Below, one piece after another: positions 1-8,820 of a DNA stretch of 64,000 nt. The stretch is from Salinarimonas soli (lineage in GTDB: Bacteria; Pseudomonadota; Alphaproteobacteria; Rhizobiales; Beijerinckiaceae). The translations under genes and the position numbers were made by a program. Under the pieces are notes generated by a model. That model did not search any database. It was given only the letters and a program-made list of their open reading frames with translations, and had not been told where the DNA came from. Numbering within the stretch: the first letter of the stretch is position 1; each line of letters starts with the position of its first letter. The stretch covers positions 113,699-177,698 of the forward strand of contig NZ_VUOA01000018.1 of assembly GCF_008386575.1 (NCBI RefSeq), given 5' to 3'.

Positions 1-1
1 G

Positions 2-1117
2 GGCCGTTTCGAGCTGTTTCGCACCGTGGCGCTTCCCCTCGCCCGCCCCGCCCTCGCGGTCGGGCTTTCGCTCGCGCTCCTGGAGGCGCTGAACGACATC
101 GGCGCCAGCGAATATCTAGGCGTGCGCACCCTCACCGTGTCGATCTACACGACCTGGCTCAACCGGGGCTCGCTCGGCGGCGCGGCTCAGATCGCCTGCG
201 TGATGCTCGTCGTGGTGCTGGGGCTCATCTGGCTGGAGCGGCACGGGCGCGCCGACCGCCGCTACGGGCTCTCCACCCGGCGCCCGCGGGTCGCGCAGCC
301 GACCCCGCTCACCCCCGGCGGCGGCCTCCTCGCGGCCCTCGCCTGCGCCATCCCGGTGGCGCTCGGCTTCGGCCTCCCCTTCGGCTTTCTCGTGCGCGAG
401 ATCATGTCGCGCGGGCTCGTGGCGCAGATCGACGCCGCGTTCCTCCGTCACCTCGGCACCACCGTCGGCCTTGCCTTCGCCGCGACCCTGGCGGCGCTCG
501 CGCTCGCCGTCGTCGTGGTGACAGCCGCACGATTCGCGCGCCACCGGCTCACCGAAGCTACGCGGGCCATCGCGGGGGTCGGCTACGCGGTGCCCGGGAC
601 CGTGCTGGCGCTCGGGCTCCTGGGGCCCCTCGTCACCTTCGACGAGGGCCTCAACGCCGTGTGGCGCTGGGCGACGGGCGGGCGGTTGGGGCTCGTCGTC
701 ATGGGCTCCGCGGCGGGCCTCGTGATCGCCTATGTCATCCGCTTCCTGCCCATCGCCACGGGATCGCTCGGCGCCGGCCTCGACCGGGTCTCGGCGGGGA
801 TCGAGGACGCCGCCCGGACGCTGGGCGCGCGGCCGCGCGAGCTTGTGATGCGGGTGCAGCTGCCGCTCCTGCGGCCGGCTCTGGCGAGCGCGGGCCTCCT
901 GGTGTTCGTCGACACCCTCAAGGAGCTGCCCGCCACGCTGCTCTTGCGCCCGCTCAACGTCGAGACCCTCGCGACGCTCGTCTACGGGCACGCCTCCCGG
1001 GGCGCATTCGAGGACGGGGCGCTCGCCGCGATGGTGATCGTGCTCGTGGGCCTCTGGCCCGTCATGCGCCTCACGCGGGGCGCGGAGGCTCGGATGCGCG
1101 CGGCACCCGCGGGCTGA
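2..1117 (+). CDS. ABC transporter permease, Fe(III)/FbpB type (5' partial)
   Basis: This is the C-terminal part of a long inner-membrane permease. The reading frame is open to the left edge of the window, so the GTG at 26 is internal. Hydrophobic segments alternate with short loops. An EAA loop (EDAARTLGARPREL, about residue 260 from the GTG) is where the ATPase would dock, and the first bases of the window look like the end of an earlier EAA loop (FRTVALPLARPA). Two such loops in one chain fit the fused double-permease family FbpB/AfuB/SfuB for ferric iron or related substrates. The binding protein and ATPase are not in the window unless they lie to the left. The substrate cannot be read from the sequence. 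Confidence 0.85.
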   Translation, partial: GRFELFRTVALPLARPALAVGLSLALLEALNDIGASEYLGVRTLTVSIYTTWLNRGSLGGAAQIACVMLVVVLGLIWLERHGRADRRYGLSTRRPRVAQPTPLTPGGGLLAALACAIPVALGFGLPFGFLVREIMSRGLVAQIDAAFLRHLGTTVGLAFAATLAALALAVVVVTAARFARHRLTEATRAIAGVGYAVPGTVLALGLLGPLVTFDEGLNAVWRWATGGRLGLVVMGSAAGLVIAYVIRFLPIATGSLGAGLDRVSAGIEDAARTLGARPRELVMRVQLPLLRPALASAGLLVFVDTLKELPATLLLRPLNVETLATLVYGHASRGAFEDGALAAMVIVLVGLWPVMRLTRGAEARMRAAPAG

Positions 1118-1157
1118 AGCCCTCCCCCGCACCGGCCGGGAGAGGGCACCGGCCGGT

Positions 1158-1832
1158 TCAGGCCGCGGCGCTCTGCGCGAGATCGACGCGGAACTCGGCG
1201 TCTGTCTTGGCCTTGATCTCGTCGAGCGACACGCCGGGCGCCAGCTCGACGAGCGCCATCCCGCCGTCGCCCCGCTTGTCGACGGTGAAGACCCCGAGAT
1301 CCGTCACCACGAGGTCCACGACGCGAGCGCCCGTGAGCGGAAGCGAGCAGCTCTTGAGGAGCTTCGGCGCCTCGCTGCCGTCCTTGTTCTTCGCCACGTG
1401 CTCCATCACCACGACGACGCGCTTGACGCCCGCCACGAGGTCCATGGCGCCGCCCATGCCCTTCACCATCTTGCCGGGGATCATCCAGTTGGCGAGGTCG
1501 CCGTTGCTCGCCACCTGCATGGCACCGAGGATCGACAGGTCGATGTGCCCGCCGCGGATCATCGCGAAGGAATCCGCCGAGGAGAAGAAGCTGGAGGTCG
1601 GCAGCTGGGTGATGGTCTGCTTGCCGGCGTTGATGAGATCCGGATCCTCCTCGCCCTCATAGGGGAAGGGGCCCATCCCGAGCATGCCGTTCTCGGACTG
1701 CAGCTGCACCGAGATGCCGGGCGGGATGTAGTTCGACACCAGCGTCGGGATGCCGATGCCGAGATTGACGTAGAAGCCGTCCTTCAATTCCTTGGCGGCG
1801 CGGGCCGCCATGTCGTCACGGGTCCAGGGCAT
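1158..1832 (-). CDS. scoB: 3-oxoacid CoA-transferase subunit B
   Basis: Beta subunit of succinyl-CoA:3-oxoacid CoA-transferase, which moves CoA from succinyl-CoA to acetoacetate in ketone body/PHB use. The 224-residue length is typical. The [10 protein letters not shown] segment carries the catalytic glutamate of the family, and the N-terminal region contains GIGIPTLV. The start was set at [13 protein letters not shown] because a GAGGAGG ribosome site lies just before it; an upstream in-frame ATG at 1901 lies inside scoA. It follows scoA by 10 bases, so the two subunits are one operon. It converges with the permease gene at the left edge. Confidence 0.95.
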   Translation of the reverse strand: MPWTRDDMAARAAKELKDGFYVNLGIGIPTLVSNYIPPGISVQLQSENGMLGMGPFPYEGEEDPDLINAGKQTITQLPTSSFFSSADSFAMIRGGHIDLSILGAMQVASNGDLANWMIPGKMVKGMGGAMDLVAGVKRVVVVMEHVAKNKDGSEAPKLLKSCSLPLTGARVVDLVVTDLGVFTVDKRGDGGMALVELAPGVSLDEIKAKTDAEFRVDLAQSAAA

Positions 1833-1842
1833 GGGTGCCTCC

Positions 1843-2547
1843 TCAGGCCGCGCGCTTGCGGGTGGTGCGGTTTTCGATGTGCTTCTTCGTGTCGGCGACA
1901 TGGATCATGCGCTTCACGAAAACGCCGGGCGTATGGATGTGATCCGGGTCGATCTCGCCCGGCTCCACGAGGTTCTCGACCTCCGCGATCGTCATGCGGG
2001 CCGCGGTGGCCATCATCGGGTTGAAGTTGCGGGCCGTCTTGCGGAACACGAGGTTGCCCTCGGTGTCGCCCGTCCAGGCGTGCACCAGGGAGACGTCGGC
2101 GACGATGCCCCGCTCCATGACGTAGAGCTCGCCGTCGAACTCGCGAACCTCCTTGCCCTCGGCGATCATGGTGCCCACGCCCGTCTTGGTGAAGAAGGCG
2201 GGGATCCCAGCGCCACCCGCGCGGATGCGCTCGGCGAGCGTGCCCTGGGGGGTGAATTCCAGCTCCAGCTCGCCCGAGAGGTACTGCTTGGCGAAGATCT
2301 TGTTCTCGCCCACGTAGGAGCTGATCATCTTGCGGATCTGGCGCGTCTCGAGCAGGAGACCAAGGCCGACCCCGTCGACGCCCGCGTTGTTCGATACCAC
2401 CGTGAGATCCTTGACGCCCGACTGCCGCACGGCGTCGATCAGCACCTCGGGGATGCCGCACAGGCCGAATCCGCCGGCCATGATCGTCATCCCGTCCTTG
2501 AGGACGCCGGCGAGAGCCTCCGTGGCGTCCGCGTAAACCTTCTTCAT
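1843..2547 (-). CDS. scoA: 3-oxoacid CoA-transferase subunit A
   Basis: Alpha subunit (234 aa) of succinyl-CoA:3-oxoacid CoA-transferase, partner of the downstream subunit B. The N-terminal [10 protein letters not shown] motif is the glycine-rich CoA-binding loop of the family. The start is [12 protein letters not shown], with GGAGGGG ahead of it; the open frame runs further upstream, but that extension is arginine-rich and not protein-like. A possible TTGACA -35 box lies about 95 bases upstream. Its promoter region is divergent from the AsmA gene. Confidence 0.95.
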   Translation of the reverse strand: MKKVYADATEALAGVLKDGMTIMAGGFGLCGIPEVLIDAVRQSGVKDLTVVSNNAGVDGVGLGLLLETRQIRKMISSYVGENKIFAKQYLSGELELEFTPQGTLAERIRAGGAGIPAFFTKTGVGTMIAEGKEVREFDGELYVMERGIVADVSLVHAWTGDTEGNLVFRKTARNFNPMMATAARMTIAEVENLVEPGEIDPDHIHTPGVFVKRMIHVADTKKHIENRTTRKRAA

Positions 2548-2896
2548 CGAGCCCCTCCGAACGCGTGCGCGGCATGGCGGGCACGGGGTCGCGCCGCAGG
2601 CCGCGAGGTCCCACGTGACTTCCCCGGCGGAACGGGGATTGTCAAGATCGCGCACGCGCGAGCGGGCTGGGGATGGGTGCCCGGTCCGCCGCACGAATGC
2701 CGTGTTTGTAGCGTCTTGGAGGAGCCGAACCAGCGGCAAGGGCCGCGGATCATGCGTCCGCGCTGCCGCCGGTCAACGGGGGCTCGCTGGACGAGAAGGC
2801 CGTCAGCCGCCGAGGACTCCGCCCGCGGAGGCCCTTCGCCCGTTTCAGTTTCCGGGGCTCTCGTCCGAGCGGCCCCCTTCCGGACGAAACCGCTCG
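2548..2896. other. Divergent intergenic region between scoA and the AsmA gene
   Basis: This 349-base gap must hold the leftward scoAB promoter and the rightward asmA promoter. The only recognisable element is the weak promoter candidate listed separately. No RNA gene or convincing small ORF was seen. Confidence 0.5.
2617..2645 (-). promoter_or_regulatory. Possible sigma70-type promoter for scoAB
   Basis: The minus strand has TTGACA (2645-2640), then 17 bases, then GAAGTC (2622-2617). The -35 box is perfect but the -10 box is poor. It would give a leader of roughly 60 bases to the scoA start. Confidence 0.3.
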
Positions 2897-4765
2897 ATGA
2901 ACCGTCGCTTCCTCCCGTTCGTTCTCGCCCTGGGCCTCGGTGCCCTCGGCATCGCCCTCGCGCCCTGGACCGTGTCCACGAGCGCCATGGTGGAGCGCAT
3001 CGACGGGCAGATCCAGGACCTGTTTGGGCTCGACCTCGACGTGAAGGGACGCAGCACCATCGCGTTCCTGCCGGTGCCCCGCGTGAAATTCGAGGATTTC
3101 AGCCTTAAGACCCTGGACGGCGCGCCCGTGATCGAAGGCGGCCTCCTTCGCGGCGAGCTGCGGGTGCTGCCGCTCTTGTTCGGGCGCCTCGAGCTCGCCG
3201 AGGTGTCTATCACCTATTCCAAGATCCGCGTCGAGCTGGACGCCGAGGGCGCAAGCCCGTGGTCCAAGCCGATCGCCGGGCTGAAGCGCATGGTTGAGCG
3301 CGGGCGTTTCGTGGGCCGCTCCCCCGTCGAGCGGCTCGTCGTCAACCAGTCGAGCCTCACGGCGCGCGACGCGCGCACGGGCTCGACGAGCACCTTCGAC
3401 GACATCAACCTGCTCCTCAGCTGGCCGTCGGCCGACAGCGCGTTCGACATGGGCGGCACCTTCCGCTGGCGCGGTGAGCTCGTCACGGTCGCGATCGCGG
3501 ACGTCAATCCGCATCTGCTCATGGCCGGGCGCACGAGCGAGCTGTCGGCGCGCGTGAGCGGACCAGGAGCCCGGCTCGTGCTCACGGGAACGGCCCGGGG
3601 CGGCACGGACGTTCGCGTGACCGGCCAGTCCAGCCTGGAGATCAAGTCGGCTCGAGACTTCGCACGCTGGAGCGGCGCTGAGCTGCCGCTCGCTCCCATG
3701 GTCGATCTGTTCGGCCTCGAGGGCGCCTTCGACGCCCGGCGCGAGTCGGTGTCGTGGCGCGAGGTTCGCGTCACGCTCGGCCCAGACACCCTCGACGGCG
3801 CGCTCGTGGCACGGCTCGACAAAGGGCGGCTCGCGCTGAACGGGACGCTCGCGGCCGAGCGCCTCGATCTGACGCCCTTCGTCGCGCCTCTCGTCCAGGC
3901 CCAAACTGCGTCCGGCCCCTGGAGCGGCGACGACCTGAGCCTCGATGCGCAGACGCGGGCCGATCTCGACTTGAGGGTCTCGGCCACGGCGGCGCGCGCG
4001 GGGGCGCTCCGCCTGGAGGATCTGGCGCTCAGCGTTCAGGTGAAGGCCGGACGCATCGAGGCGTCGCTTGGCCGCTCCACCCTCAACCGAGGGTCCGTGC
4101 GGGCTCGCCTCGCCCTCCTGTCGACGCCGCAGGGCGTCGACCTCAAGACGCAGGGCACCTTCGAGCGCGTCGACATCGCCGGCCTGATGAGCGACATCGG
4201 CCAGGGACGCTGGATGTCCGGGACGGCGCAGGGCCAGTTCAACCTCGACGGTCTCGGGCCCTCGCCGGCCGAGCTCGTGTCCTCCCTGCACGGGCGCGCC
4301 GCCATGAACGTGCGGGCGGGCGAGCTCATCGGGATCGGCGTGCCCGAGGCGCTGCGCCGGGTCGAGCGCCGGCCCCTCTCGCTCGACTGGCGCAACGGGC
4401 GCACCCCCTTCGACCAGCTCGGCGTCCAGCTCGCCGTCGCGAACGGCGTTGCCCTGGTGACCGAGGGCACCCTGTCGAGCCCCGCCGTGCGCGGCACCAT
4501 CCAGGGCCGCCTCTCCATGGTGGATCGTATGGTCGCGGCGCGCGCCCTGTTCGAGGGCGTTCCGGCGCCTGCGGTCGCGGCCTCGGCCTCGCTGCCGCCC
4601 GCGCTCGCCTTCGATCTCGTGGGGCCGTGGACGGACGTCGCCGTGGTGCCCGACGCCAAGGCGCTCATCGAGCGCTCGGGCGCGGCACGCTCGCTTCTGC
4701 CCGAGATCCGGATCCACCCGGACGGTCACGACGCCATGCGCCAGCGCGAATCCGCGGCGCAGTGA
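2897..4765 (+). CDS. AsmA family protein
   Basis: A 622-residue protein with one N-terminal membrane segment (about residues 4-23) followed by a long periplasmic region rich in beta-strand repeats. The early motif LDLDVKGRSTIAFLPVPRV and a C-terminal stretch with LSMVDRMVAARALFEG are typical of AsmA/YhjG proteins. The family is linked to outer-membrane assembly and phospholipid movement between membranes. The start is MNRRFLPFV; the frame is open further upstream, but that part is not protein-like. It stands alone, divergent from scoAB and convergent with the PotABC-type operon. The specific cargo is unknown. Confidence 0.82.
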   Translation: MNRRFLPFVLALGLGALGIALAPWTVSTSAMVERIDGQIQDLFGLDLDVKGRSTIAFLPVPRVKFEDFSLKTLDGAPVIEGGLLRGELRVLPLLFGRLELAEVSITYSKIRVELDAEGASPWSKPIAGLKRMVERGRFVGRSPVERLVVNQSSLTARDARTGSTSTFDDINLLLSWPSADSAFDMGGTFRWRGELVTVAIADVNPHLLMAGRTSELSARVSGPGARLVLTGTARGGTDVRVTGQSSLEIKSARDFARWSGAELPLAPMVDLFGLEGAFDARRESVSWREVRVTLGPDTLDGALVARLDKGRLALNGTLAAERLDLTPFVAPLVQAQTASGPWSGDDLSLDAQTRADLDLRVSATAARAGALRLEDLALSVQVKAGRIEASLGRSTLNRGSVRARLALLSTPQGVDLKTQGTFERVDIAGLMSDIGQGRWMSGTAQGQFNLDGLGPSPAELVSSLHGRAAMNVRAGELIGIGVPEALRRVERRPLSLDWRNGRTPFDQLGVQLAVANGVALVTEGTLSSPAVRGTIQGRLSMVDRMVAARALFEGVPAPAVAASASLPPALAFDLVGPWTDVAVVPDAKALIERSGAARSLLPEIRIHPDGHDAMRQRESAAQ

Positions 4766-4772
4766 CGGGCGC

Positions 4773-5561
4773 TCAGCGGGCGGCCCGCCGCTTCGTGACG
4801 AGGGCAGCCGTGAGCAGGGCCAGGGTGACAAGGCCGATGAGGATCGTCGAGGCCGCGTTGATCTCCGGCGTCACCCCGAGACGGACCTGGCTGTAGATCC
4901 GCATCGGCAGCGTCGTCGCGCCCGGTCCCGAGGTGAAGCTCGCGATGACGAGATCGTCGAGGGACAGGGTGAAGGCGAGCAGGAACCCCGCCACCACCGC
5001 GGGCGCGATCAGCGGCAGGGTCACGGTGAAGAATGCCCGCAGCGGCGTGGCGCCGAGATCCTGCGCGGCCTCCTCCAGGGAACGGTCGAACGCGACGAGG
5101 CGCGACTGCACAATCACGGCCACGAAGCAGAGCGTGAAGGTGGTGTGGGCCAGCATGATGGTCCAGAACCCGCGGTCGAGGCCGATCGCCACGAACAGCA
5201 GCAGCAGGGCGAGCCCCGTGATCACCTCGGGCATCACCATCGGGGCGTAGACGAGACCCGTGAACAGGGTGCGCCCGCGAAAGCGCCCATACCGGGTGAG
5301 CGCGACGGCCGCGAGCGTTCCAAGGACGGTGGCGAGGGCGGCCGAAACGAACGCGATGCGCACCGTCACCCAGGCGGCGTCCATGAGCGGCTGGTTTTGC
5401 AGGAGCGCGCCGTACCAGCGGGTCGAGAAGCCGCCCCAGACGGTGACGAGGCGCGAGTCGTTGAACGAGAAGATCACGAGGATCAGCATCGGCAGGTAGA
5501 GGAACGCGAAGCCGAGCGCGAGCGACGTGACGTTGAACCAGGTCAGGCGCCCTCCCCTCAT
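4773..5561 (-). CDS. Spermidine/putrescine-type ABC permease, PotC family
   Basis: A 262-residue inner-membrane permease with about six membrane helices. The loop EEAAQDLGATPLRAFFTVTLPL (about residues 163-184) is the EAA motif that contacts the ATPase. The N-terminal pattern (YLPMLILVIFSFND) is typical of PotC. Its ATG overlaps the stop of the upstream permease by four bases, showing translational coupling. It is the last gene of a three-gene operon: ATPase, PotB-type, PotC-type. Substrates in this family are polyamines, opines or other small compounds; without the binding protein the substrate cannot be decided. Confidence 0.92.
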   Translation of the reverse strand: MRGGRLTWFNVTSLALGFAFLYLPMLILVIFSFNDSRLVTVWGGFSTRWYGALLQNQPLMDAAWVTVRIAFVSAALATVLGTLAAVALTRYGRFRGRTLFTGLVYAPMVMPEVITGLALLLLFVAIGLDRGFWTIMLAHTTFTLCFVAVIVQSRLVAFDRSLEEAAQDLGATPLRAFFTVTLPLIAPAVVAGFLLAFTLSLDDLVIASFTSGPGATTLPMRIYSQVRLGVTPEINAASTILIGLVTLALLTAALVTKRRAAR

Positions 5562-6469
5562 CGCCCCGCCTCCAGGCGCCGGGCCTCCGCCTCGCGGTAG
5601 ATCACGATGGGAACGACCAGCACCACGAGAAGGACGATGGCCACCGCCGAGGCGAGCGGCCAGTCGCGGTTGGAGAAGAACTCGCTCCACAGGGTGCGCC
5701 CGATCATCAGGGTCTCCGAGCCACCCAGGAGATCCGGCACCACGAACTCGCCGACCATGGGAATGAAGCACAGGAGGGAGCCCGCCACGACGCCCGGCAG
5801 CGAGAGCGGCACCGTGACGGTCCAGAAGGCGCGCCGGGGGGTCGAGCCGAGATCGAGCGCCGCCTCGACGAGAGTCGGATCCTGCCGCTCCAGGCTGGCG
5901 TAAAGCGGCAGCACCATGAAGGGCAGGTAGGCATAGACCAGGCCGATCAGCACGGCCGTCTCGGTGTTGAGAAGCTGGAGAGGCCGGCTGATGATTCCGA
6001 GGCCGATCAGCGCCGCGTCGAGGAAGCCATCGGGGCGCAGGATGCCGATCCAGGCATAGATGCGGATGAGGAAGCTCGTCCAGAACGGCAGAATGACGAG
6101 GCCGACGAGGACGGACCGCCAGCGCGCGGGCGCCCGCGCCATGGCGTAGGCGAGCGGGTAGCCCACCGCGAGGAGCAGGCCCGTGCCGACGAGGGCGATG
6201 CGCAGGGACGAGAGCAGCGCGTCGAGATAGAGCGGATCGCCCGATAGCGTCACGAAGCTCTCGAGATCGAGGCCGGCGATGAACGCGGACAAGCCCTCCC
6301 AGCCGCCCGCCCAGTCGAGAACCGGCCGGTAGGGCGGCTGCGCGCTCGCCGGGTCCGAGAGGCTGATCTTCAGGACGATCAGGAACGGCACCAGGAAGAA
6401 TGCGACGAGCCATAGGAAGGGCACCGCCGGCACAAGGCGCGCGAACAGGCGGGAGGGCCGGGGCGGCAC
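5558..6469 (-). CDS. Spermidine/putrescine-type ABC permease, PotB family
   Basis: A 303-residue permease with about six membrane helices. An N-terminal helix (PFLWLVAFFLVPFLIVL) is followed by a periplasmic loop of roughly 50 residues, then the core domain. The EAA motif is VEAALDLGSTPRRAFWTVTVPL near residue 200. It pairs with the PotC-type permease to form the membrane channel. It follows the ATPase stop by two bases. Confidence 0.92.
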   Translation of the reverse strand: MPPRPSRLFARLVPAVPFLWLVAFFLVPFLIVLKISLSDPASAQPPYRPVLDWAGGWEGLSAFIAGLDLESFVTLSGDPLYLDALLSSLRIALVGTGLLLAVGYPLAYAMARAPARWRSVLVGLVILPFWTSFLIRIYAWIGILRPDGFLDAALIGLGIISRPLQLLNTETAVLIGLVYAYLPFMVLPLYASLERQDPTLVEAALDLGSTPRRAFWTVTVPLSLPGVVAGSLLCFIPMVGEFVVPDLLGGSETLMIGRTLWSEFFSNRDWPLASAVAIVLLVVLVVPIVIYREAEARRLEAGR

Positions 6470-6471
6470 GG

Positions 6472-7638
6472 TCAGGCCGTCAGGATCACGCCCGCGTCGG
6501 GCGCGAAGGAGACGTGGACGCGATCCTCCCAGCCGACCGGCTGCTCGACGAAGCGTGAGGCGTTGGCGCGCGACAGGCGGATCAGCTCACCCGACGGGAG
6601 GCGGATCCGGTAGACCGTCCAGTCGCCAAGATAGCCGATGTCCCAGACCTCGCCCGCGAGCACGTTGGCGGTCGCCGCCGCCGGGGGCGTCTCGTGGAGC
6701 CTGATCTTCTCCGGGCGGACGGCGACGGCCACGCGGGTGCCGGTGGCGAGGCTCTCGTCGGGATCGTCGATCACGAGGGGCTCGGACGAGAGGGGGCTGC
6801 GGATCATCCAGAGGCCGGCTTCCGTCCGGCCCGCGACCTCACCCTCCAGGATGTTCACGTCGCCGACGAACTCCGCAATGAACCGGGTGCGAGGCTGCTC
6901 GTAGATCTCGCCCGGCGTCGCGACCTGGACGATACGGCCATGGTCCATGACCGCGATGCGGTGGGCCATGGTCATCGCCTCCTCCTGATCGTGGGTCACC
7001 ACCACGAAGGTGGTGCCGAGGCGCTCCTGGAGGTCGATGAGCTCGAACTGGGTCTCCTCCCGCAGCTTCTTGTCGAGGGCGCCAAGGGGTTCGTCGAGGA
7101 GCAGGACGCGCGGGCGCTTGGCCAGAGCGCGGGCGAGCGCCACCCGCTGGCGCTGACCGCCCGACAGCTGATCCGGCCGCCGCCGCGCCATGGGCTCCAG
7201 CTTCACGAGCCGCAGCATCTCGGCGACACGCGCGGCGATCTCGCCCCGGGGCAGTCGCTCCTGCTTGAGGCCGTAGGCGATGTTGTCCTCCACGCTCATA
7301 TGCGGGAAGAGCGCGTAGGACTGGAACATCATGTTGACTGGCCGGCGGTACGGCGGCACCCCAGCGAGGTCGCGCCCGTCGAGCGTCACGCGCCCGGCCG
7401 TGGGCTCCTCGAATCCTGCCAGCATGCGCATGAGGGTGCTCTTGCCGCAGCCCGAGGGCCCGAGCAGGCAGAAGAACTCGCGCTCGTAGACGGACAGCGT
7501 CAGGTCGTCGACCGCGACGGCCTCGCCGAACCGCTTCGTCACGCCCTCGAACCGGATCAGGGGCACCGCAGCCGGATCGCTCCATGGCGCGAACGAGCGC
7601 CGGACGGCGCCTATGGAAGCACGAGCGGATCTGGTCAC
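6472..7638 (-). CDS. ABC transporter ATP-binding protein, PotA family
   Basis: The 388-residue ATPase of the PotABC-type importer. It shows Walker A (GPSGCGKST), the signature [15 protein letters not shown], Walker B ([12 protein letters not shown]) and the switch histidine in [10 protein letters not shown]. The C-terminal roughly 110 residues form the TOBE domain that regulates or gates the importer. It is the first gene of the operon. No periplasmic binding protein gene lies in the operon or elsewhere in the window, although such genes usually accompany it. Confidence 0.94.
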   Translation of the reverse strand: MTRSARASIGAVRRSFAPWSDPAAVPLIRFEGVTKRFGEAVAVDDLTLSVYEREFFCLLGPSGCGKSTLMRMLAGFEEPTAGRVTLDGRDLAGVPPYRRPVNMMFQSYALFPHMSVEDNIAYGLKQERLPRGEIAARVAEMLRLVKLEPMARRRPDQLSGGQRQRVALARALAKRPRVLLLDEPLGALDKKLREETQFELIDLQERLGTTFVVVTHDQEEAMTMAHRIAVMDHGRIVQVATPGEIYEQPRTRFIAEFVGDVNILEGEVAGRTEAGLWMIRSPLSSEPLVIDDPDESLATGTRVAVAVRPEKIRLHETPPAAATANVLAGEVWDIGYLGDWTVYRIRLPSGELIRLSRANASRFVEQPVGWEDRVHVSFAPDAGVILTA

Positions 7639-7767
7639 GAGCGGAGAGGGCCTGGTGGGGTCGTCGGCGGCCGGACAATAGGGCGGCGGACACCGAGCGA
7701 CAACGAGAACGATCGCGGGTCCCCGCCGAGATTGCTCCTGCCCCGCCCGTCATGCTACCGGCCCGCC

Positions 7768-8445
7768 ATGACCCGCCCCATCCTCATCGCCCCCTCGATC
7801 CTCTCGGCCGATTTCGCCCGGCTCGGCGAGGAGGTCCGTGCCGTCGACGAGGCCGGCGCGGACTGGATCCACATCGACGTGATGGACGGGCACTTCGTGC
7901 CGAACCTCACCTTCGGCCCGCCCGTGATCCAGGCCATCCGGCCGCACACGGGCAAGGTCTTCGACGTCCACCTCATGATCGCCCCCGCCGATCCGTACCT
8001 GGAGGCCTTCGCCAAGGCGGGCGCCGACGTGATCACGGTCCACGCGGAAGCCGGCCCCCACCTGCACCGCTCGCTCCAGGCGATCCGGGCCATGGGCAAG
8101 AAGGCGGGCGTGGCGATCAATCCCGGCACGCCGGCCGCCGTGGTCGAGCCCGTCCTCGACATGGCCGACCTCGTCCTGTGCATGACGGTGAACCCCGGCT
8201 TCGGCGGCCAGGCCTTCATCGGCTCGGCGTGCGAGACCATCGCCCGCGTCCGCGCGATGATCGGCCCCCGCCCGATCCGCCTGGAGGTCGACGGGGGCGT
8301 GACGCCCGAGACCGCCCCGCTGGTGGCCCGCGCCGGCGCCGACGTGCTCGTGGCGGGATCCGCCGTGTTCAAGGGCGGCACCTATCACGCCAACATGGCC
8401 GCCATCCGCGCCGCCGCCGAGGCCGCGACGGGAACGCTCGTTTAG
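7768..8445 (+). CDS. rpe: Ribulose-phosphate 3-epimerase
   Basis: Interconverts ribulose 5-phosphate and xylulose 5-phosphate in the pentose phosphate and Calvin cycles. The 225-residue TIM barrel shows family motifs in order: [27 protein letters not shown] (metal-binding His and catalytic Asp), [17 protein letters not shown] (phosphate loop region) and EVDGGV (second catalytic Asp). The start at [10 protein letters not shown] is the only ATG that fits the family N-terminus. It is divergent from the PotA-type gene, with 129 bases between. Confidence 0.97.
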   Translation: MTRPILIAPSILSADFARLGEEVRAVDEAGADWIHIDVMDGHFVPNLTFGPPVIQAIRPHTGKVFDVHLMIAPADPYLEAFAKAGADVITVHAEAGPHLHRSLQAIRAMGKKAGVAINPGTPAAVVEPVLDMADLVLCMTVNPGFGGQAFIGSACETIARVRAMIGPRPIRLEVDGGVTPETAPLVARAGADVLVAGSAVFKGGTYHANMAAIRAAAEAATGTLV

Positions 8446-8532
8446 GGACGCCCGGGCTGAGCGCGTGGCGCGCCGCGACGCGAGGCCAAACGACAGAAGC
8501 CGTCGGTCTTGCCGAGCGCCGCAGTGCTCCCC

Positions 8533-8664
8533 CCCCCCTTGCGGGGGAGGGCTGGGGTGGGGGGTGACGGCGGCGCCCTATCTGGAGAGGACGCCATCCG
8601 AACGGGTGTGACTTCATCTGCGCTACCTCCGCCGTCACCCCCAACCCCTCCCCGCAAGGGGGAC
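8533..8664. repeat. Long imperfect inverted repeat (intergenic palindromic element)
   Basis: The gap from 8446 to 8820 has no gene. It holds two arms of about 36-41 bases: one at 8533-8573 (C-run, TTGCGGGGGAGG..., ending TGACGGCGG) and its near complement at 8629-8664 (starting CCGCCGTCACCCCC). A loop of about 55 bases separates them. Similar G/C-run palindromes are scattered in many GC-rich rhizobial genomes. It may end transcription of rpe, but no T-run follows. Confidence 0.75.
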
Positions 8665-8820
8665 GGGCGATGCGTGCCCTATGCGCGAACCCAGCTGTGC
8701 CCGGCGCGCCACAACCCGCTCCTGTCGGGGTGCGCGGCGCCATCCTGGCTTGCCCGCCGGGGCTGGGCCGTGATGCTGTCCGGCTGAGCCGCCGCATCGC
8801 GCGGCGCCGGTCCGGTCGTC

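Noticed and set aside
116-1132. Long open frame on the minus strand opposite the ABC permease
   Set aside because: Histidine/arginine/glutamate-rich composition typical of antisense frames in GC-rich DNA; the plus-strand frame shows clear permease motifs.
2750-4831. 693-codon open frame opposite the AsmA gene
   Set aside because: No stops because of high GC; composition is not protein-like and the plus strand has the AsmA motifs.
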